A stretch of 32,148 nt of DNA from Isoptericola sediminis (GCF_013085345.1 NZ_JABFAJ010000016.1:1-32148), one strand, 5' to 3'. Counted from the first letter of the stretch, positions 21,736 to 30,851 are shown. Notes: generated from the letters alone by a model not told the origin. Program-made: numbers and translations.

Positions 21736-22322
21736 CGCGCGGCCTCCGTCTCTGCCGTGGTTCCGTTCGTCTCGGCCAGGACTCCTCGCAGCTGCGCGAG
21801 CCCTCGTGACGCGGCGGACTTCACCGCGCCGACGCTGATCCCCAGGTCCTCGGCGACCTCCCGCTCCCCCAGGTCGACGAGGTAGCGCAGCACGACGACG
21901 CGCCGGCGGCGCTCCGGGAGCTGCGCCAGGGCACGCACCAGCAGGTCACGGTCCGCGTGACCGCCGTCGGCGGCGGCGTGCCGGCCGTGGGGCAGGTTGT
22001 CCGGTGGGACCAGGACCTCGCGGCGGTTCTTGCGCCACGTGTCGATGCGCGCGTTGGCCAGTACCCGGCGGGCGTAGGCGAGCGGATCGCGGGCCCGTGC
22101 ACGCGGCCAGGCGACGTAGGTACGCACCAGTGCCTGCTGGACGAGTTCCTCGGCACGATGGCGGTCGCCGGTGAGCAGGTAGGCCATGCGGCCCAGGACG
22201 GGTTCGGCCTGCGCCATGAAGGCCGAGAACTCGGCATCACGACCGCTGCGCTCGCCGGGACGAGCCACGACCACCGGGGTCCATGGCTCAGGCACGGAAG
22301 GATCTTCTCGCACGACTGTCAC
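21732..22322 (-). CDS. SigE-family ECF RNA polymerase sigma factor
   Basis: This 196-residue sigma factor has region 2 at about 30-95 (FSAFMAQAEPVLGRMAYLLTGDRHRAEELVQQALVRTY read as two helices) and region 4 at about 130-185 with the helix-turn-helix LVDLGEREVAEDLGISVGAVKSAASRGLAQL. The pattern is that of the actinobacterial SigE-like (TIGR02983-type) group. GTG 22322 was chosen because it lies six bases after a CGTGTT -10 element in a good ECF promoter; the longer open frame upstream runs across that promoter. It is cotranscribed with the membrane partner gene and divergent from the antiporter gene. Confidence 0.88.
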   Translation of the reverse strand: MTVVREDPSVPEPWTPVVVARPGERSGRDAEFSAFMAQAEPVLGRMAYLLTGDRHRAEELVQQALVRTYVAWPRARARDPLAYARRVLANARIDTWRKNRREVLVPPDNLPHGRHAAADGGHADRDLLVRALAQLPERRRRVVVLRYLVDLGEREVAEDLGISVGAVKSAASRGLAQLRGVLAETNGTTAETEAAR

Positions 22323-22328
22323 ACGGGG

Positions 22329-22356
22329 AACACGCGGTGGATCGGGAAGAGGTTGC
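22329..22356 (-). promoter_or_regulatory. ECF-type promoter of the SigE-family sigma gene
   Basis: On the minus strand GCAACC (22351-22356) is followed after 16 bases by CGTGTT (22329-22334), and the GTG start comes six bases later. AAC-containing -35 and CGT-containing -10 elements are typical of ECF promoters, so autoregulation is likely. Confidence 0.6.
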
Positions 22357-22403
22357 TCCGCCGTCGTTCCTGGTGTCGGGATGCCGGACGGGCCGCGCGG
22401 ACC

Positions 22404-22409
22404 TACCGT
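22404..22409 (+). promoter_or_regulatory. -10 box of the NhaC-family gene
   Basis: TACCGT, 29 bases before the GTG start, followed by a strong AGGGGG ribosome-binding site at 22427-22432. Confidence 0.35.
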
Positions 22410-22438
22410 CGGGGGATCCGGCCGCGAGGGGGACACCC

Positions 22439-24049
22439 GTGCTCGAGAGCTACCCGATCCTGACGATCGTGCCCCCGGTGCTGGCGATCGTGCTGGTGGT
22501 CCTCACCAAACGTGTGCTGCTCAGCCTCGGGGCCGGGGTGCTGGCCGCGGCCCTGCTCGTGGCCGACCTGGACCCCCTGGAGGCGCTGCGCCTCGTGTGG
22601 GAGTCCTTCGTGGCGATCTTCTGGGTCGACGGCGCGGTGAACACCTGGTACGTCTACATCCTCGTGTTCACACTGATCCTCGGCGTGATCGCGGCGCTCA
22701 TCATGATGTCCGGCGGCACCAAGGCCTTCGCCGACTGGGCGGTGGAGCGCATCCGGACGCGCCGGGGCGCCCAGGTCCTCCCGGCGATCATGGGCATCGT
22801 CATCTTCATCGACGACTACTTCAACGCCCTCGCCGTGGGCCAGGCCTCCCGCCCGGTGACCGACCGGCACCGGGTCTCGCGAGCCAAGCTCGCCTACATC
22901 ATCGACTCGACGTCCGCGCCGGTCGCCGTGCTCGCCCCGTTCTCGAGCTGGGGCGCCTACATCATGGGGATCCTCGCCCCGATCGTCGCGGCGTCCGCGA
23001 TCACGGCCTCCAGCGTGCAGGCGTTCCTCGGGGCGGCCGCCGCCAACTACTACGCGATCGCCGCCGCGGTGACGGTCTGGCTCGTCATCCTGCTGCGCCT
23101 GGACGTCGGGCCCATGCGGCGCGAGGAGGCCCGCGCCGTCCACGAGGACGAGCCGTTCGACCCCGACGACGACATCCCCGGACGCCTCGCGGAGGACCTG
23201 CCGGTCCACCACCCCGGCGAGAAGCGGGCGCTGGTCGTCCCGTTCGTGCTGCTGGTGGTCGGCGTCTTCGCGGGGATCGTGTGGACCGGGTACTCGGCGG
23301 CCGGCACGTGGGACGCCGTCGAGATCCTCGCCGAGACGGACACCAGCACCGCGCTCGTGGTGGGCGGCGTGCTCGGGCTCGCCGGCGCCGTCTTCTACTA
23401 CCTGCGCTACACGGGCCCGAACCCCGCCTTCGCGGCCCGGCACTTCGGCCGCGGCTGGATCGAGGGGCTGCGGTCCATGTGGCCGGCGGTCAGCATCCTC
23501 GTCCTCGCCTGGATGCTCACCGGGCTCATCGACCAGCTCGGCACGGGTGCCTACCTGGGCGGGCTCGTCGAGGACACCAACCTGTCGGCCTCGTGGCTGG
23601 TCCCGGTCGTCTTCGTCCTCGCGGCCGCCATGGCGTTCGCCACCGGGACGTCCTGGGGGTCCTTCGCCCTGCTGCTGCCCCTGGTGGGCGGCATCATGAA
23701 CAGCCTCGGCGAACCCGACCTGCTGCTGCCGGCCCTCGGGGCCGTGCTCGCCGGAGCCGTGCTCGGCGACCACAGCTCCCCCATCTCGGACACCACGATC
23801 CTGTCCTCCACCGGTGCCGGGGCGAACGTCATCACGCACGTGCTCACCCAGCTCCCGTACGCGGGCGGGGCCGCGGTCGCGGCCCTGGCCGGGTACGTCG
23901 CGATCGCCCTCGGGGCGGGGACGGCTCTGGGGCTGCTGGTGACGCTGGTGGTGCTGGTCGCCCTCGTGCTCGGCGTGCGGGCCGTGCGCCGGCCCGTCGA
24001 GGCCGACCGACCGGTCCGGCAGGACCAGGGCCCCGCGTCCACCGCCTGA
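22439..24049 (+). CDS. NhaC-family Na+/H+ antiporter-like transporter
   Basis: This 536-residue integral membrane protein has about 11-12 helices. Its family signatures are [55 protein letters not shown] and the conserved [18 protein letters not shown], all typical of NhaC-type carriers. Relatives exchange Na+ for H+, malate/lactate or arginine/ornithine-like solutes, so sodium/proton exchange is likely but not certain. A hydrophilic acidic loop ([19 protein letters not shown]) splits the protein into two halves. GTG 22439 has AGGGGG six bases upstream. It is divergent from the sigma gene; its stop is seven bases from the stop of the opposing gene, with no obvious terminator. Confidence 0.9.
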   Translation: MLESYPILTIVPPVLAIVLVVLTKRVLLSLGAGVLAAALLVADLDPLEALRLVWESFVAIFWVDGAVNTWYVYILVFTLILGVIAALIMMSGGTKAFADWAVERIRTRRGAQVLPAIMGIVIFIDDYFNALAVGQASRPVTDRHRVSRAKLAYIIDSTSAPVAVLAPFSSWGAYIMGILAPIVAASAITASSVQAFLGAAAANYYAIAAAVTVWLVILLRLDVGPMRREEARAVHEDEPFDPDDDIPGRLAEDLPVHHPGEKRALVVPFVLLVVGVFAGIVWTGYSAAGTWDAVEILAETDTSTALVVGGVLGLAGAVFYYLRYTGPNPAFAARHFGRGWIEGLRSMWPAVSILVLAWMLTGLIDQLGTGAYLGGLVEDTNLSASWLVPVVFVLAAAMAFATGTSWGSFALLLPLVGGIMNSLGEPDLLLPALGAVLAGAVLGDHSSPISDTTILSSTGAGANVITHVLTQLPYAGGAAVAALAGYVAIALGAGTALGLLVTLVVLVALVLGVRAVRRPVEADRPVRQDQGPASTA

Positions 24050-24056
24050 GCCGTCC

Positions 24057-24890
24057 TCAGTCGAAGAGCCGCAGCAACAGGGTGTGCCAGGTGATCGGCC
24101 CCACGACCCCGTCCTTCGGCGGCGCGAACATCCCCTGGAAGTCGCGGACCGCGGCATCGGTGAGCGGGCCGAACACCCCGTCGACCGCGAGGCCACCCGG
24201 GAGCAGGGTCTGCACCGCACGCACCGCCTCGCCCGCGTCACCCTGCTGCAGGGTCACGATCAGCTCCGGCCAGTCGAGCTGACCCACCGTCGTCGAGACG
24301 AACCGGCTCCGCCGCGCCTGCTGGAACCTCCGGATCGCCTCCCCGCTCAGGGGGCCGAACAAACCGTCCGCGACGATCGGCGCACCGTGCTGGCGCAACA
24401 GGTGCTGGGAGCCGAGCACCCGCCAGTTCGTCTCCTGGCACGTACCCACCTTCACCAGCGGCCACGGGAGCCGGGCCGCACCGAGGAACGACCAGGTCTC
24501 CGGTCCGACCGTGCCGTCGATCGTCAGGCCCCACGACTCCTGGAAGAACCGGACCCGTTCGGCCGTGAGCGGCCCGAACACGCCGTCGATCACGAGCTCC
24601 GGGTCTCCCGGGAACCGCACCAGTCCGAACTGCTGCACCGCCCGGACGGCCTCCCCGGTGTCACCCACCCGCGTCGGGACCACCAGGACCGGCCAGGTGT
24701 GCATGCCCACGACGCCGTCGACCGCCAGGCCGCGGTCCGCCTGGAACGACGCCACCTCAGCCGCGGTCACGGGTCCGTAGGTCCCGTCGGCGGTCAGCGA
24801 GTGCCCGTGCTCGCGCAGGAGACGCTGGATCCCCACGACGGCGCGACCGCTCTCCCCCGCCCCGAAACTTCCCCACGGCTGGACGTTCAT
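24057..24890 (-). CDS. Protein of four tandem peptidoglycan-binding (PG_binding_1-like) repeats
   Basis: This 277-residue protein consists of four repeats of about 55-70 residues, each with the pattern (V/A)-x-x-(V/I)-Q-x-LL ... DG-x-(F/Y)-GP-x-(T/S)-x-x-x-(V/I)-x-x-FQ ... VG-x-x-(T/D)-W. Repeats sit near residues 15-70, 80-137, 153-212 and 220-276. Repeat 3 is the most diverged and lacks the second DG-x-VG turn. There is no catalytic domain, and unusually no signal peptide or membrane helix (it starts [15 protein letters not shown]). It may leave the cell by a non-classical route, be released on lysis or bind something else inside. The ATG has AGGAG six bases upstream. Confidence 0.88.
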   Translation of the reverse strand: MNVQPWGSFGAGESGRAVVGIQRLLREHGHSLTADGTYGPVTAAEVASFQADRGLAVDGVVGMHTWPVLVVPTRVGDTGEAVRAVQQFGLVRFPGDPELVIDGVFGPLTAERVRFFQESWGLTIDGTVGPETWSFLGAARLPWPLVKVGTCQETNWRVLGSQHLLRQHGAPIVADGLFGPLSGEAIRRFQQARRSRFVSTTVGQLDWPELIVTLQQGDAGEAVRAVQTLLPGGLAVDGVFGPLTDAAVRDFQGMFAPPKDGVVGPITWHTLLLRLFD

Positions 24891-25052
24891 CGTGCTCTCC
24901 TCGGTGTCGACTCGTCGGTCCTACCCGGAGGGAGCGACCGGCCCGGGGCGGTGATACCCGGGGCCCGAGCAGCACCGGTCCGACGACGACGGCGCGGAGC
25001 GGAGCGACGGATCTCGCCCGCCTCCAGGGAAGACACGCCGCGCGGCTGCTGG

Positions 25053-25058
25053 CAGGAT
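25053..25058 (+). promoter_or_regulatory. -10 box of pgm
   Basis: CAGGAT lies six bases before the ATG at 25065, another leaderless arrangement. Confidence 0.4.
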
Positions 25059-25064
25059 CGGATC

Positions 25065-26744
25065 ATGCACCCTCGCGCCGGCCAGGTGGCCCAGCCCGAC
25101 GACCTCATCGACGTCGACCACGTGGTCGGCGCGTACTACGACATCCGGCCCGACGTGGAGGACCCGGCCCAGCAGGTCGCGTTCGGCACGTCCGGCCACC
25201 GCGGCTCCTCGCTCGACGGCGCGTTCAACGAGGCGCACATCGCCACGATCACGCAGGCGATCGTGGAGTACCGGGCGCTGGAGGGCATCGACGGACCGCT
25301 GTTCCTCGGCCGGGACACCCACGCGCTGTCGCTGCCCGCGTGGCAGACCGCGATGGAGGTGCTCGCCGGCGCGGGCGTCACCGTGATGATCGACGCGCGC
25401 GACTCGTACACCCCCACCCCGGCGGTGTCCCAGTCGATCCTCATCCACAACGGCGCGGCGGCCGAGGGCGGGGTGCGCACCAGCGGTCCCGGCGCCGCCG
25501 ACGGCATCGTCGTGACGCCGTCGCACAACCCGCCGCGCGACGGCGGCTTCAAGTACAACCCGCCGCACGGCGGACCGGCGGGTTCCGAGGCGACCCGCTG
25601 GATCGCCGACCGGGCCAACGACCTGCTGCGCGCCGGGGGCCTGGCCCGGGTGCACCGCGTCTCGCTGGACGTCGCCGTGGCCGCCCCGACGACGCACCGG
25701 CACGACTACCTGTCCACGTACGTCGACGACCTGGCCAACGTGCTGGACCTGGACGCGATCCGCGAGGCGGGCGTCCGCATCGGCGCCGACCCCCTGGGCG
25801 GTGCGTCGGTGGAGTACTGGGGTGCGATCGGCGAGCGCTACGGCCTGGACCTGACCGTGGTCAACCCGCAGGTCGACCCGCGCTGGGCCTTCATGACGCT
25901 GGACTGGGACGGCAAGATCCGTATGGACTGCTCCTCCCCGCACGCGATGGCCTCGCTCGTGGAGCAGATGGCCGGTGACGCCCCCTACGACGTCGCGACC
26001 GGCAACGACGCCGACGCGGATCGGCACGGCATCGTCACCCCCGACGCCGGGCTCATGAACCCGAACCACTACCTGGCCGTCGCGATCCAGTACCTCTACG
26101 GCGGCGCACGGCCGGACTGGCCGACGTCCGCGGCGATCGGCAAGACGCTGGTGTCCAGCGCGCTGATCGACCGGGTGGCTGCCGGGCTGGACCGCCGGCT
26201 CATCGAGGTGCCGGTCGGGTTCAAGTGGTTCGTGCCCGGCCTGCTGACCGGCGAGATCGGGTTCGGCGGCGAGGAGTCGGCGGGGGCCTCGTTCCTGCGC
26301 CGTGACGGCCGGGTCTGGTCCACGGACAAGGACGGCATCCTGCTGGCGCTGCTCGCCTCGGAGATCCTCGCCACCACGGGGCGGTCCCCGTCGCAGCACC
26401 ACGCCGACCTCGTCGAGCGGTACGGCGAGTCCTGGTACGCCCGCGTGGACGCGGCGGCCTCCCGGGAGGAGAAGTCGCGCCTCGCCGCACTCTCCCCGGA
26501 GCAGGTCACCTCCACGACGCTGGCCGGTCAGGACATCACCGCCAAGCTCACCGAGGCTCCCGGCAACGGGGAGAAGATCGGCGGGCTCAAGGTCACGACG
26601 CAGGACGCCTGGTTCGCGGCGCGTCCCTCGGGGACCGAGGACGTCTACAAGATCTACGCCGAGTCGTTCGTGTCCGCCGACCACCTCGGCGAGGTGCAGG
26701 CCGAGGCCAAGCAGGTCGTCGGGGACGCGCTGGGCGGCGAGTAG
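25065..26744 (+). CDS. pgm: Phosphoglucomutase (alpha-D-glucose phosphate-specific)
   Basis: This 559-residue cytoplasmic enzyme interconverts glucose 1-phosphate and glucose 6-phosphate and so links glycolysis with glycogen, trehalose and cell-wall sugar synthesis. All four active-site loops are visible: the phosphoserine Ser153 in [13 protein letters not shown], the Mg2+ loop with Asp315, Asp317 and Asp319 in [10 protein letters not shown], the sugar loop [12 protein letters not shown] and the phosphate loop [14 protein letters not shown]. The length fits the E. coli Pgm type (546 residues). The ATG follows a -10 box by six bases. A hairpin terminator lies after its stop. Confidence 0.95.
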   Translation: MHPRAGQVAQPDDLIDVDHVVGAYYDIRPDVEDPAQQVAFGTSGHRGSSLDGAFNEAHIATITQAIVEYRALEGIDGPLFLGRDTHALSLPAWQTAMEVLAGAGVTVMIDARDSYTPTPAVSQSILIHNGAAAEGGVRTSGPGAADGIVVTPSHNPPRDGGFKYNPPHGGPAGSEATRWIADRANDLLRAGGLARVHRVSLDVAVAAPTTHRHDYLSTYVDDLANVLDLDAIREAGVRIGADPLGGASVEYWGAIGERYGLDLTVVNPQVDPRWAFMTLDWDGKIRMDCSSPHAMASLVEQMAGDAPYDVATGNDADADRHGIVTPDAGLMNPNHYLAVAIQYLYGGARPDWPTSAAIGKTLVSSALIDRVAAGLDRRLIEVPVGFKWFVPGLLTGEIGFGGEESAGASFLRRDGRVWSTDKDGILLALLASEILATTGRSPSQHHADLVERYGESWYARVDAAASREEKSRLAALSPEQVTSTTLAGQDITAKLTEAPGNGEKIGGLKVTTQDAWFAARPSGTEDVYKIYAESFVSADHLGEVQAEAKQVVGDALGGE

Positions 26745-26750
26745 CGGGAC

Positions 26751-26782
26751 GCGCGCCGGCCGGTCAGCCCCGGTCGGCGCGC
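26751..26782. terminator. Bidirectional terminator hairpin after pgm, overlapping the GNAT gene end
   Basis: GCGCGCCGGCCGG (26751-26763) pairs with CCGGTCGGCGCGC (26770-26782) at 12 of 13 positions around a six-base loop. The loop holds the stop codon of the opposing acetyltransferase gene. Confidence 0.7.
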
Positions 26783-27066
26783 AGGTCCTGGTACTCCGGG
26801 TGCCGTTCGAGGTAGGCCCGGATGAAGGGGCACTTCACGACGATGCGCTCACCACGGGCCCGCACCGTGTCGAGCGCCCCGCGGGCCAGGGCCGACCCGA
26901 CGCCCTGCCCCTCGAGCTCCGACGGCACCTCGGTGTGGTCGAAGCTCACCACGTCCCCGGAGCGCTCGTAGTACGCCCCGCCGGCTTCGGTGCCGTCGTC
27001 GAGCAGGGCGAGGAAGACGCCCCGCTCGGGGTCGTCACGGACAGTCACAGCAGGCTTGTCGTTCAT
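26764..27066 (-). CDS. Small GNAT-fold N-acetyltransferase (YjdJ/COG2388 type)
   Basis: This 100-residue protein is a minimal GCN5-related acetyltransferase. The acetyl-CoA loop is seen in VPSELEGQGVGSALARGALD, followed by IVVKCPFIRAYLERHPEYQDL, the C-terminal block of this short subfamily. The acceptor is unknown. It follows a paralogue in the same direction, with its start 23 bp after that gene's stop. A TAGCGT box at 27087-27092 may give it a separate promoter. Confidence 0.82.
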   Translation of the reverse strand: MNDKPAVTVRDDPERGVFLALLDDGTEAGGAYYERSGDVVSFDHTEVPSELEGQGVGSALARGALDTVRARGERIVVKCPFIRAYLERHPEYQDLRADRG

Positions 27067-27089
27067 GCCCCCATGCTGCCGTCGGGACG

Positions 27090-27413
27090 CTACTCGGACC
27101 ACCGCAGGTACTGGTAGTCGGGGTGGCGGCGGAGCCACGTCTCGACGAACCAGCAGTCCGGCCGCACGGTCGCGCCGGCCGCGGCGATGTCGTCCAGGGC
27201 CCGGTGGACGAGCGCGTCCGCCACCCCGTGACCCCGGTGCTCGGGGATGACGACGGTGCTGGGGATGACCACGACGTCGCCCTCGCGGTGGTAGCGCAGG
27301 ACGCCGATCGCGTGGGCACCGCCGTCGGGCGAGCCGGCCGGGGCGGGGAGCCGGGCCTCGTACCGTCCGTGCTCGGGGTCGTGGTGGATGTCGACGTCGG
27401 CAGGGGAGGACAC
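27090..27413 (-). CDS. Small GNAT-fold N-acetyltransferase, paralogue of the adjacent gene
   Basis: This 107-residue protein has the same layout as its neighbour: an N-terminal beta sheet (DIHHDPEHGRYEARL), the acetyl-CoA loop VIPEHRGHGVADALVHRALD and the ending CWFVETWLRRHPDYQYL. The shared spacing and the HP-(E/D)-YQ-(D/Y)-L ending indicate old duplication. GTG 27413 is seven bases after TAGATT, a good leaderless promoter; an alternative ATG at 27479 overlaps the stop of the VIT1-family gene as ATGA but would add 22 low-complexity residues. The substrate is unknown. Confidence 0.8.
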   Translation of the reverse strand: MSSPADVDIHHDPEHGRYEARLPAPAGSPDGGAHAIGVLRYHREGDVVVIPSTVVIPEHRGHGVADALVHRALDDIAAAGATVRPDCWFVETWLRRHPDYQYLRWSE

Positions 27414-27420
27414 CCGAGGA

Positions 27421-27426
27421 AATCTA
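27421..27426 (-). promoter_or_regulatory. -10 box of the second GNAT gene
   Basis: TAGATT on the minus strand, seven bases before GTG 27413, is a near-consensus -10 box and supports the shorter start. Confidence 0.5.
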
Positions 27427-27475
27427 CTCCTCCACGCACCACGTGCACGTGCGGCCGCCGGGGGTCGCGCCTCGG

Positions 27476-28570
27476 TCATGCCACGGTCGTGCCGAAGGCC
27501 AGCCCGAGCAGGTACGTCGCACCGGCCGCCCCGAACCCGATGAGGAGCTGCCGCCCGGCCCGGGTGAACGGCGAGGTGCCCGACAGCAGTCCGGTCACGG
27601 CGCCGGTGACCAGGAGGCACAGCCCGACGAGCGCACTGGCCACCACGACCGCGGTCGTCCCCTCCAGGCCGAACAGGTAGGGCAGCACCGGCACGATCGC
27701 CCCCGAGGAGAAGAGGAAGAAGCTGGCCACCGCCGCCCCCCAGGCGGTGCCGTGCGTCTCGTGGTTCGTCTGCTCCTCGTCCTCGGCGATGCCCTCCGGC
27801 ACCCCGGTGGCCTGCAGCCGGTGCAGCACCCCGTCGGCCTTCGCCTCGGCCTCGTCGGCGTCCATGCCACGCGCCCGGTAGACCAGGGCGAGCTCGTTGG
27901 CGTCGACGTCGAGGTCCGGCAGCGCGTCCGTGGCGGAGGGCGCCGGGGTGGACGCCTCGAGGAGCTCGCGCTGGGACCGCACGGACACGTACTCGCCCGC
28001 GCCCATGGACAGCGCACCCGCCAGGAGCCCGGCGAGACCTGTCAGCAGCACGGTGCCGGTCGTCACCCCGGAGGCGCCGATGCCGAGCACGAGCGCGAGG
28101 TTGGACACCAGACCGTCGTTCGCCCCGAAGACGGCGGCCCGGAACGACCCGGACAGCCGGTTGCGGCCCCGGGTGGCCAGGCTGCGCACGACCTCCTCGT
28201 GGATCTGCTCGTCGGCGGCCATCTGCGCGGTGGCGTGGCCGTCGTCGGCGTAGCTGGACCGGGACTCGGCCCGCTGCACCAGCGCCAGCACGAACACCCC
28301 GCCGAGCCGCCGGGCCAGGAAGGCCAGCATCCGGGTGCGCGGGTCGCCGCGGCGCGGCATGCCGACGTCGTCGCCGAGCAGGTCGAGCCAGTGCTGCTCG
28401 TGCCTCTTCTCGGCGGCGGCCAGGGCGAGCAGGATCTCCCGCTCCTCCCCGGTGCGGGTCGCGGCGAGGTCCCGGTACACGGCGGCCTCGCAGCGTTCGG
28501 CGGCGAGGTAGCGGCGCCACCGGCGGATCTCGGCCGGTGTCCGGGTCGGCGTGGGCGTGGGCGCGTCCAT
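27476..28570 (-). CDS. VIT1/CCC1-family metal transporter with N-terminal ferritin-like domain
   Basis: This 364-residue protein joins a rubrerythrin/ferritin-like four-helix domain (residues ~15-140) to a VIT1/CCC1 transporter (~145-364). The ferritin part has the metal-ligand pattern in ERCEAAVYRDLA, AAEKRHEQHW and ADEQIHEEVV. The transporter part opens with the family signature FRAAVFGANDGLVSNLALVLG and has about five helices, interrupted by an acidic cytoplasmic stretch (ELALVYRARGMDADEAEAKAD). Relatives move iron or manganese out of the cytosol; the ferritin-like domain may bind or sense the metal. ATG 28570 has no clear Shine-Dalgarno sequence. The two GNAT genes follow in the same direction. 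Confidence 0.88.
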   Translation of the reverse strand: MDAPTPTPTRTPAEIRRWRRYLAAERCEAAVYRDLAATRTGEEREILLALAAAEKRHEQHWLDLLGDDVGMPRRGDPRTRMLAFLARRLGGVFVLALVQRAESRSSYADDGHATAQMAADEQIHEEVVRSLATRGRNRLSGSFRAAVFGANDGLVSNLALVLGIGASGVTTGTVLLTGLAGLLAGALSMGAGEYVSVRSQRELLEASTPAPSATDALPDLDVDANELALVYRARGMDADEAEAKADGVLHRLQATGVPEGIAEDEEQTNHETHGTAWGAAVASFFLFSSGAIVPVLPYLFGLEGTTAVVVASALVGLCLLVTGAVTGLLSGTSPFTRAGRQLLIGFGAAGATYLLGLAFGTTVA

Positions 28571-28759
28571 GGGACACCATGATCGCGCCCGACGGCGCTC
28601 CGTGTGTTCCGGAGGGCGCCGGGAGCGGTTTCGGTGGTCCGCGAGGACGTGCTCCGACGATCCGCACCTGGCGGGGGACCCGGATGTCACCGGGAGAAGG
28701 CACAATGGTGGCCGTCGCACCGCACGCGACAGCATCCGCGGACTCCGAGGGACACCGGC

Positions 28760-29347
28760 GTGATCATTGTCAGCACCGACGGCTCCTGCCCGACCGACGG
28801 CGACGCGATCGGCTGGGCATGGGTCGCCCATGGCTCCGGCCGTTTCGACTCCGGCGGGGACGCGCACGGCACGACGCGGGTCGCCGAGCTGACCGCGCTG
28901 CGCCGGGCCGTCGAGGCCCACCCCGGCGACGAACCCCTGTTCGTCGAGTCGGGTTCCCAGTGGGCGTTCCGGTGCGCCTCCGAGTGGCTGGAGACGTGGA
29001 AGGCGCACGACTGGCGCACCGCCGCCGGCGAGGAGGTGCCGCACCGCGAGTCCGTGCAGGCCCTGGACGAGGCGATCTCGGAGCGGACCGGTCCGGTCCG
29101 GTTCCGGTGGGCCCGCGGCCACGTCGAGAGCCCGTTCACGGCACGCGCCCGCGAGCTGGCCGAGCTGGCCGCGAACGATTGGGCCGCCGGACGCGGCGAC
29201 CTCGACGGGCTCCTGCTCGACGACGACGCGGGGCGCGAGACCCCGGGGCCGGCGGGCGGCCCCGAGCCCGAGCCGGTCGGCGCCCGCCGTTCCACGACGA
29301 CGCCGACGAGCGGCCCGGGCTGGGAGCTCGACACCCTCTTCGACTGA
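28760..29347 (+). CDS. RNase H-like protein lacking two of the four catalytic carboxylates
   Basis: This 195-residue protein aligns without gaps to most of E. coli RNase HI. STDGSCPTDG keeps Asp7 (Asp10 in E. coli), and TRVAELTALRRAVE keeps Glu43 (Glu48). The third carboxylate (Asp70, in STDSQYV) is Gly65 in VESGSQWA, and the fourth (Asp134, in ERCDELA) is Arg131 in ARARELA. The histidine of the ending (His121 in RGHVES) and the WLETWKAHDWRTA block are kept. Glu63 or Asp140 might stand in, but loss of normal RNase activity is likely. About 50 acidic, Pro-rich residues follow, ending in WELDTLFD. GTG 28760 has GAGGGA seven bases upstream. Confidence 0.82.
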   Translation: MIIVSTDGSCPTDGDAIGWAWVAHGSGRFDSGGDAHGTTRVAELTALRRAVEAHPGDEPLFVESGSQWAFRCASEWLETWKAHDWRTAAGEEVPHRESVQALDEAISERTGPVRFRWARGHVESPFTARARELAELAANDWAAGRGDLDGLLLDDDAGRETPGPAGGPEPEPVGARRSTTTPTSGPGWELDTLFD

Positions 29348-29371
29348 GGGCGCCGAGCTCTCCGGCAGCGG

Positions 29372-29400
29372 CCGGTCAGTGGCCGTTGGCCACCGACCGG
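29372..29400. terminator. Bidirectional terminator hairpin overlapping the flotillin stop
   Basis: CCGGTCAGTGGCC and GGCCACCGACCGG form a 13-position stem with one mismatch and a GTT loop. It contains the flotillin stop codon and lies 25 bp after the RNase H-like gene. Confidence 0.65.
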
Positions 29401-30851
29401 TCGTCGGCGACCGACCGGTCCGAGCCGGCTCCCTGCTTCTGCGCCAACCCGGTCAGCAGCTGGTTGATGTCGATCCCGGTGAGCTCCTTGACGACGGCCT
29501 GACCCTCGCCGAGCACGCTGCTCACGTTCTTGGTCACGGCGGACGCCCCGTCCGTGGAGATCACGGTCATGCCCTGGATCGAGGCCATCGGCTCCGCCGC
29601 AGCCCGCACGATCTCGGGCAGCCGCTCGATGAGCTCCTGCACCAGCGCCGCCTCGCCGTACTTCTTCAGCGCCTCGGCCTTGGCGTCGGTCGCGGCGGCC
29701 TCGGCGCGGCCCTCCGCCTCCGTGGCGGCGGCACGGGCCTCACCCTCGGCCCGGATACCGGCCGCGTGCGCGACCTGCCGGTCGCGGTCGGCCTCACCGG
29801 CACGACGCACGGCCTCGGCGGCCGCCTCGGCGTCCTGGATGGCGGCCTTCTTGTTCGCCTCGGCGACGGTGGTGCGCCGGAACGCCTCGGCCTCGGTGGC
29901 CGCGTTGTGCGAGTCACGGCGCGCGTTGGCCTCCTGCACCTCGGCGTACGCCTTGGCCTCGGCCGGCTTGCGCACCTCGATGTCGAGACGCTCCTGCTCG
30001 ACGCGGGCCTTCTCCGAGAGCGCCTCGCGCTCCTGGAGCGCGACGAGCCGGTCCTGCTCGGCCCGCGCGAGCTGCCCGGCCGCCTCGGCCTCGGCCTGGG
30101 CCTTGTCCGTGTCGGCCTTGATGGCGGCCTTCTTCAGGTCAAGCGCCTTCTGCCGCTCGGCGATCTGCTCGGCCGCCTCGATGACGGCGAACTCGGAGGC
30201 GCGGCGCGCCTCGGCCTCGGACACCTCGGCCACCTGCAGGGCGCGGGCGGACTCGGCACGGCCGAGGTTCGACAGGTAGTCAGACCCGGGCGTGGAGATG
30301 TCGGAGATGTTGAGGATGTCGACCTGCAGACCCTGCTCGGCGAGGTCCCGCTTGGTCGACTCCACGACCCGGTCCGACAGCCCCTTGCGGTCGGAGATGA
30401 TCTCCTCGATCGACATGTCGCCGACGATGGAGCGCAGCGACCCCTCGAGGGACTCGGCGATGATCTCGGTGAGCAGCCCCTGCTGGGACAGGAACCGCTG
30501 CGCCGCACGGCGCACGCCCTCCTCGTCGCCGCGCACCTTGAAGTTGATGGACGCCTTGATGGCGATCTTGATGCGGTTCGAGTCGACGCCCTCGACGGTG
30601 ATCCCGATCTGGCGCTGCTCGAGGGAGATCGGGAAGCCCTGCTGCAGGACGGGCCAGACGAACGTCCGGCCGCCGATGACGACCTTCTGCCCGGCCATGT
30701 CCTTGCGGCCGGCTCCGCGGCCGACGATGACGAGCGCCTGGTTCGGGGGGACGCGGCGGATCCGTTGGGCGACGAAGACGCCGATGGCGAGGAACGCGAG
30801 GACGACGGCCGCGACGGCGATCGTGGTCACGAGGTTGGCAGAGCTGTCCAT
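29376..30851 (-). CDS. Flotillin-like SPFH-domain protein
   Basis: This 491-residue protein has one N-terminal membrane helix (residues ~8-28), an SPFH/band-7 domain (~30-190, with PPNQALVIVGRGAG, SLEQRQIGITVEGV and ESLEGSLRSIVGDMSIEEI), and a long Ala/Glu/Arg-rich coiled coil (~195-415) as in flotillins. The end has NISDISTPGSDYL before the coil and GTIGI-like TGIDINQLL near the tail. Flotillins scaffold ordered membrane domains and usually work with NfeD proteins, one of which is encoded just upstream. The tail repeats DRSVA (DRSVADDRSVANGH), where the codons also form a terminator stem. No Shine-Dalgarno sequence is close to ATG 30851. Confidence 0.93.
   Translation of the reverse strand: MDSSANLVTTIAVAAVVLAFLAIGVFVAQRIRRVPPNQALVIVGRGAGRKDMAGQKVVIGGRTFVWPVLQQGFPISLEQRQIGITVEGVDSNRIKIAIKASINFKVRGDEEGVRRAAQRFLSQQGLLTEIIAESLEGSLRSIVGDMSIEEIISDRKGLSDRVVESTKRDLAEQGLQVDILNISDISTPGSDYLSNLGRAESARALQVAEVSEAEARRASEFAVIEAAEQIAERQKALDLKKAAIKADTDKAQAEAEAAGQLARAEQDRLVALQEREALSEKARVEQERLDIEVRKPAEAKAYAEVQEANARRDSHNAATEAEAFRRTTVAEANKKAAIQDAEAAAEAVRRAGEADRDRQVAHAAGIRAEGEARAAATEAEGRAEAAATDAKAEALKKYGEAALVQELIERLPEIVRAAAEPMASIQGMTVISTDGASAVTKNVSSVLGEGQAVVKELTGIDINQLLTGLAQKQGAGSDRSVADDRSVANGH

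Noticed and set aside
22317-22323. Second TGTCACA like the ECF41 -35 element
   Set aside because: No CGTC follows at 16 bases (GATC is found there), and it lies across the start of the SigE-family sigma gene on the other strand.
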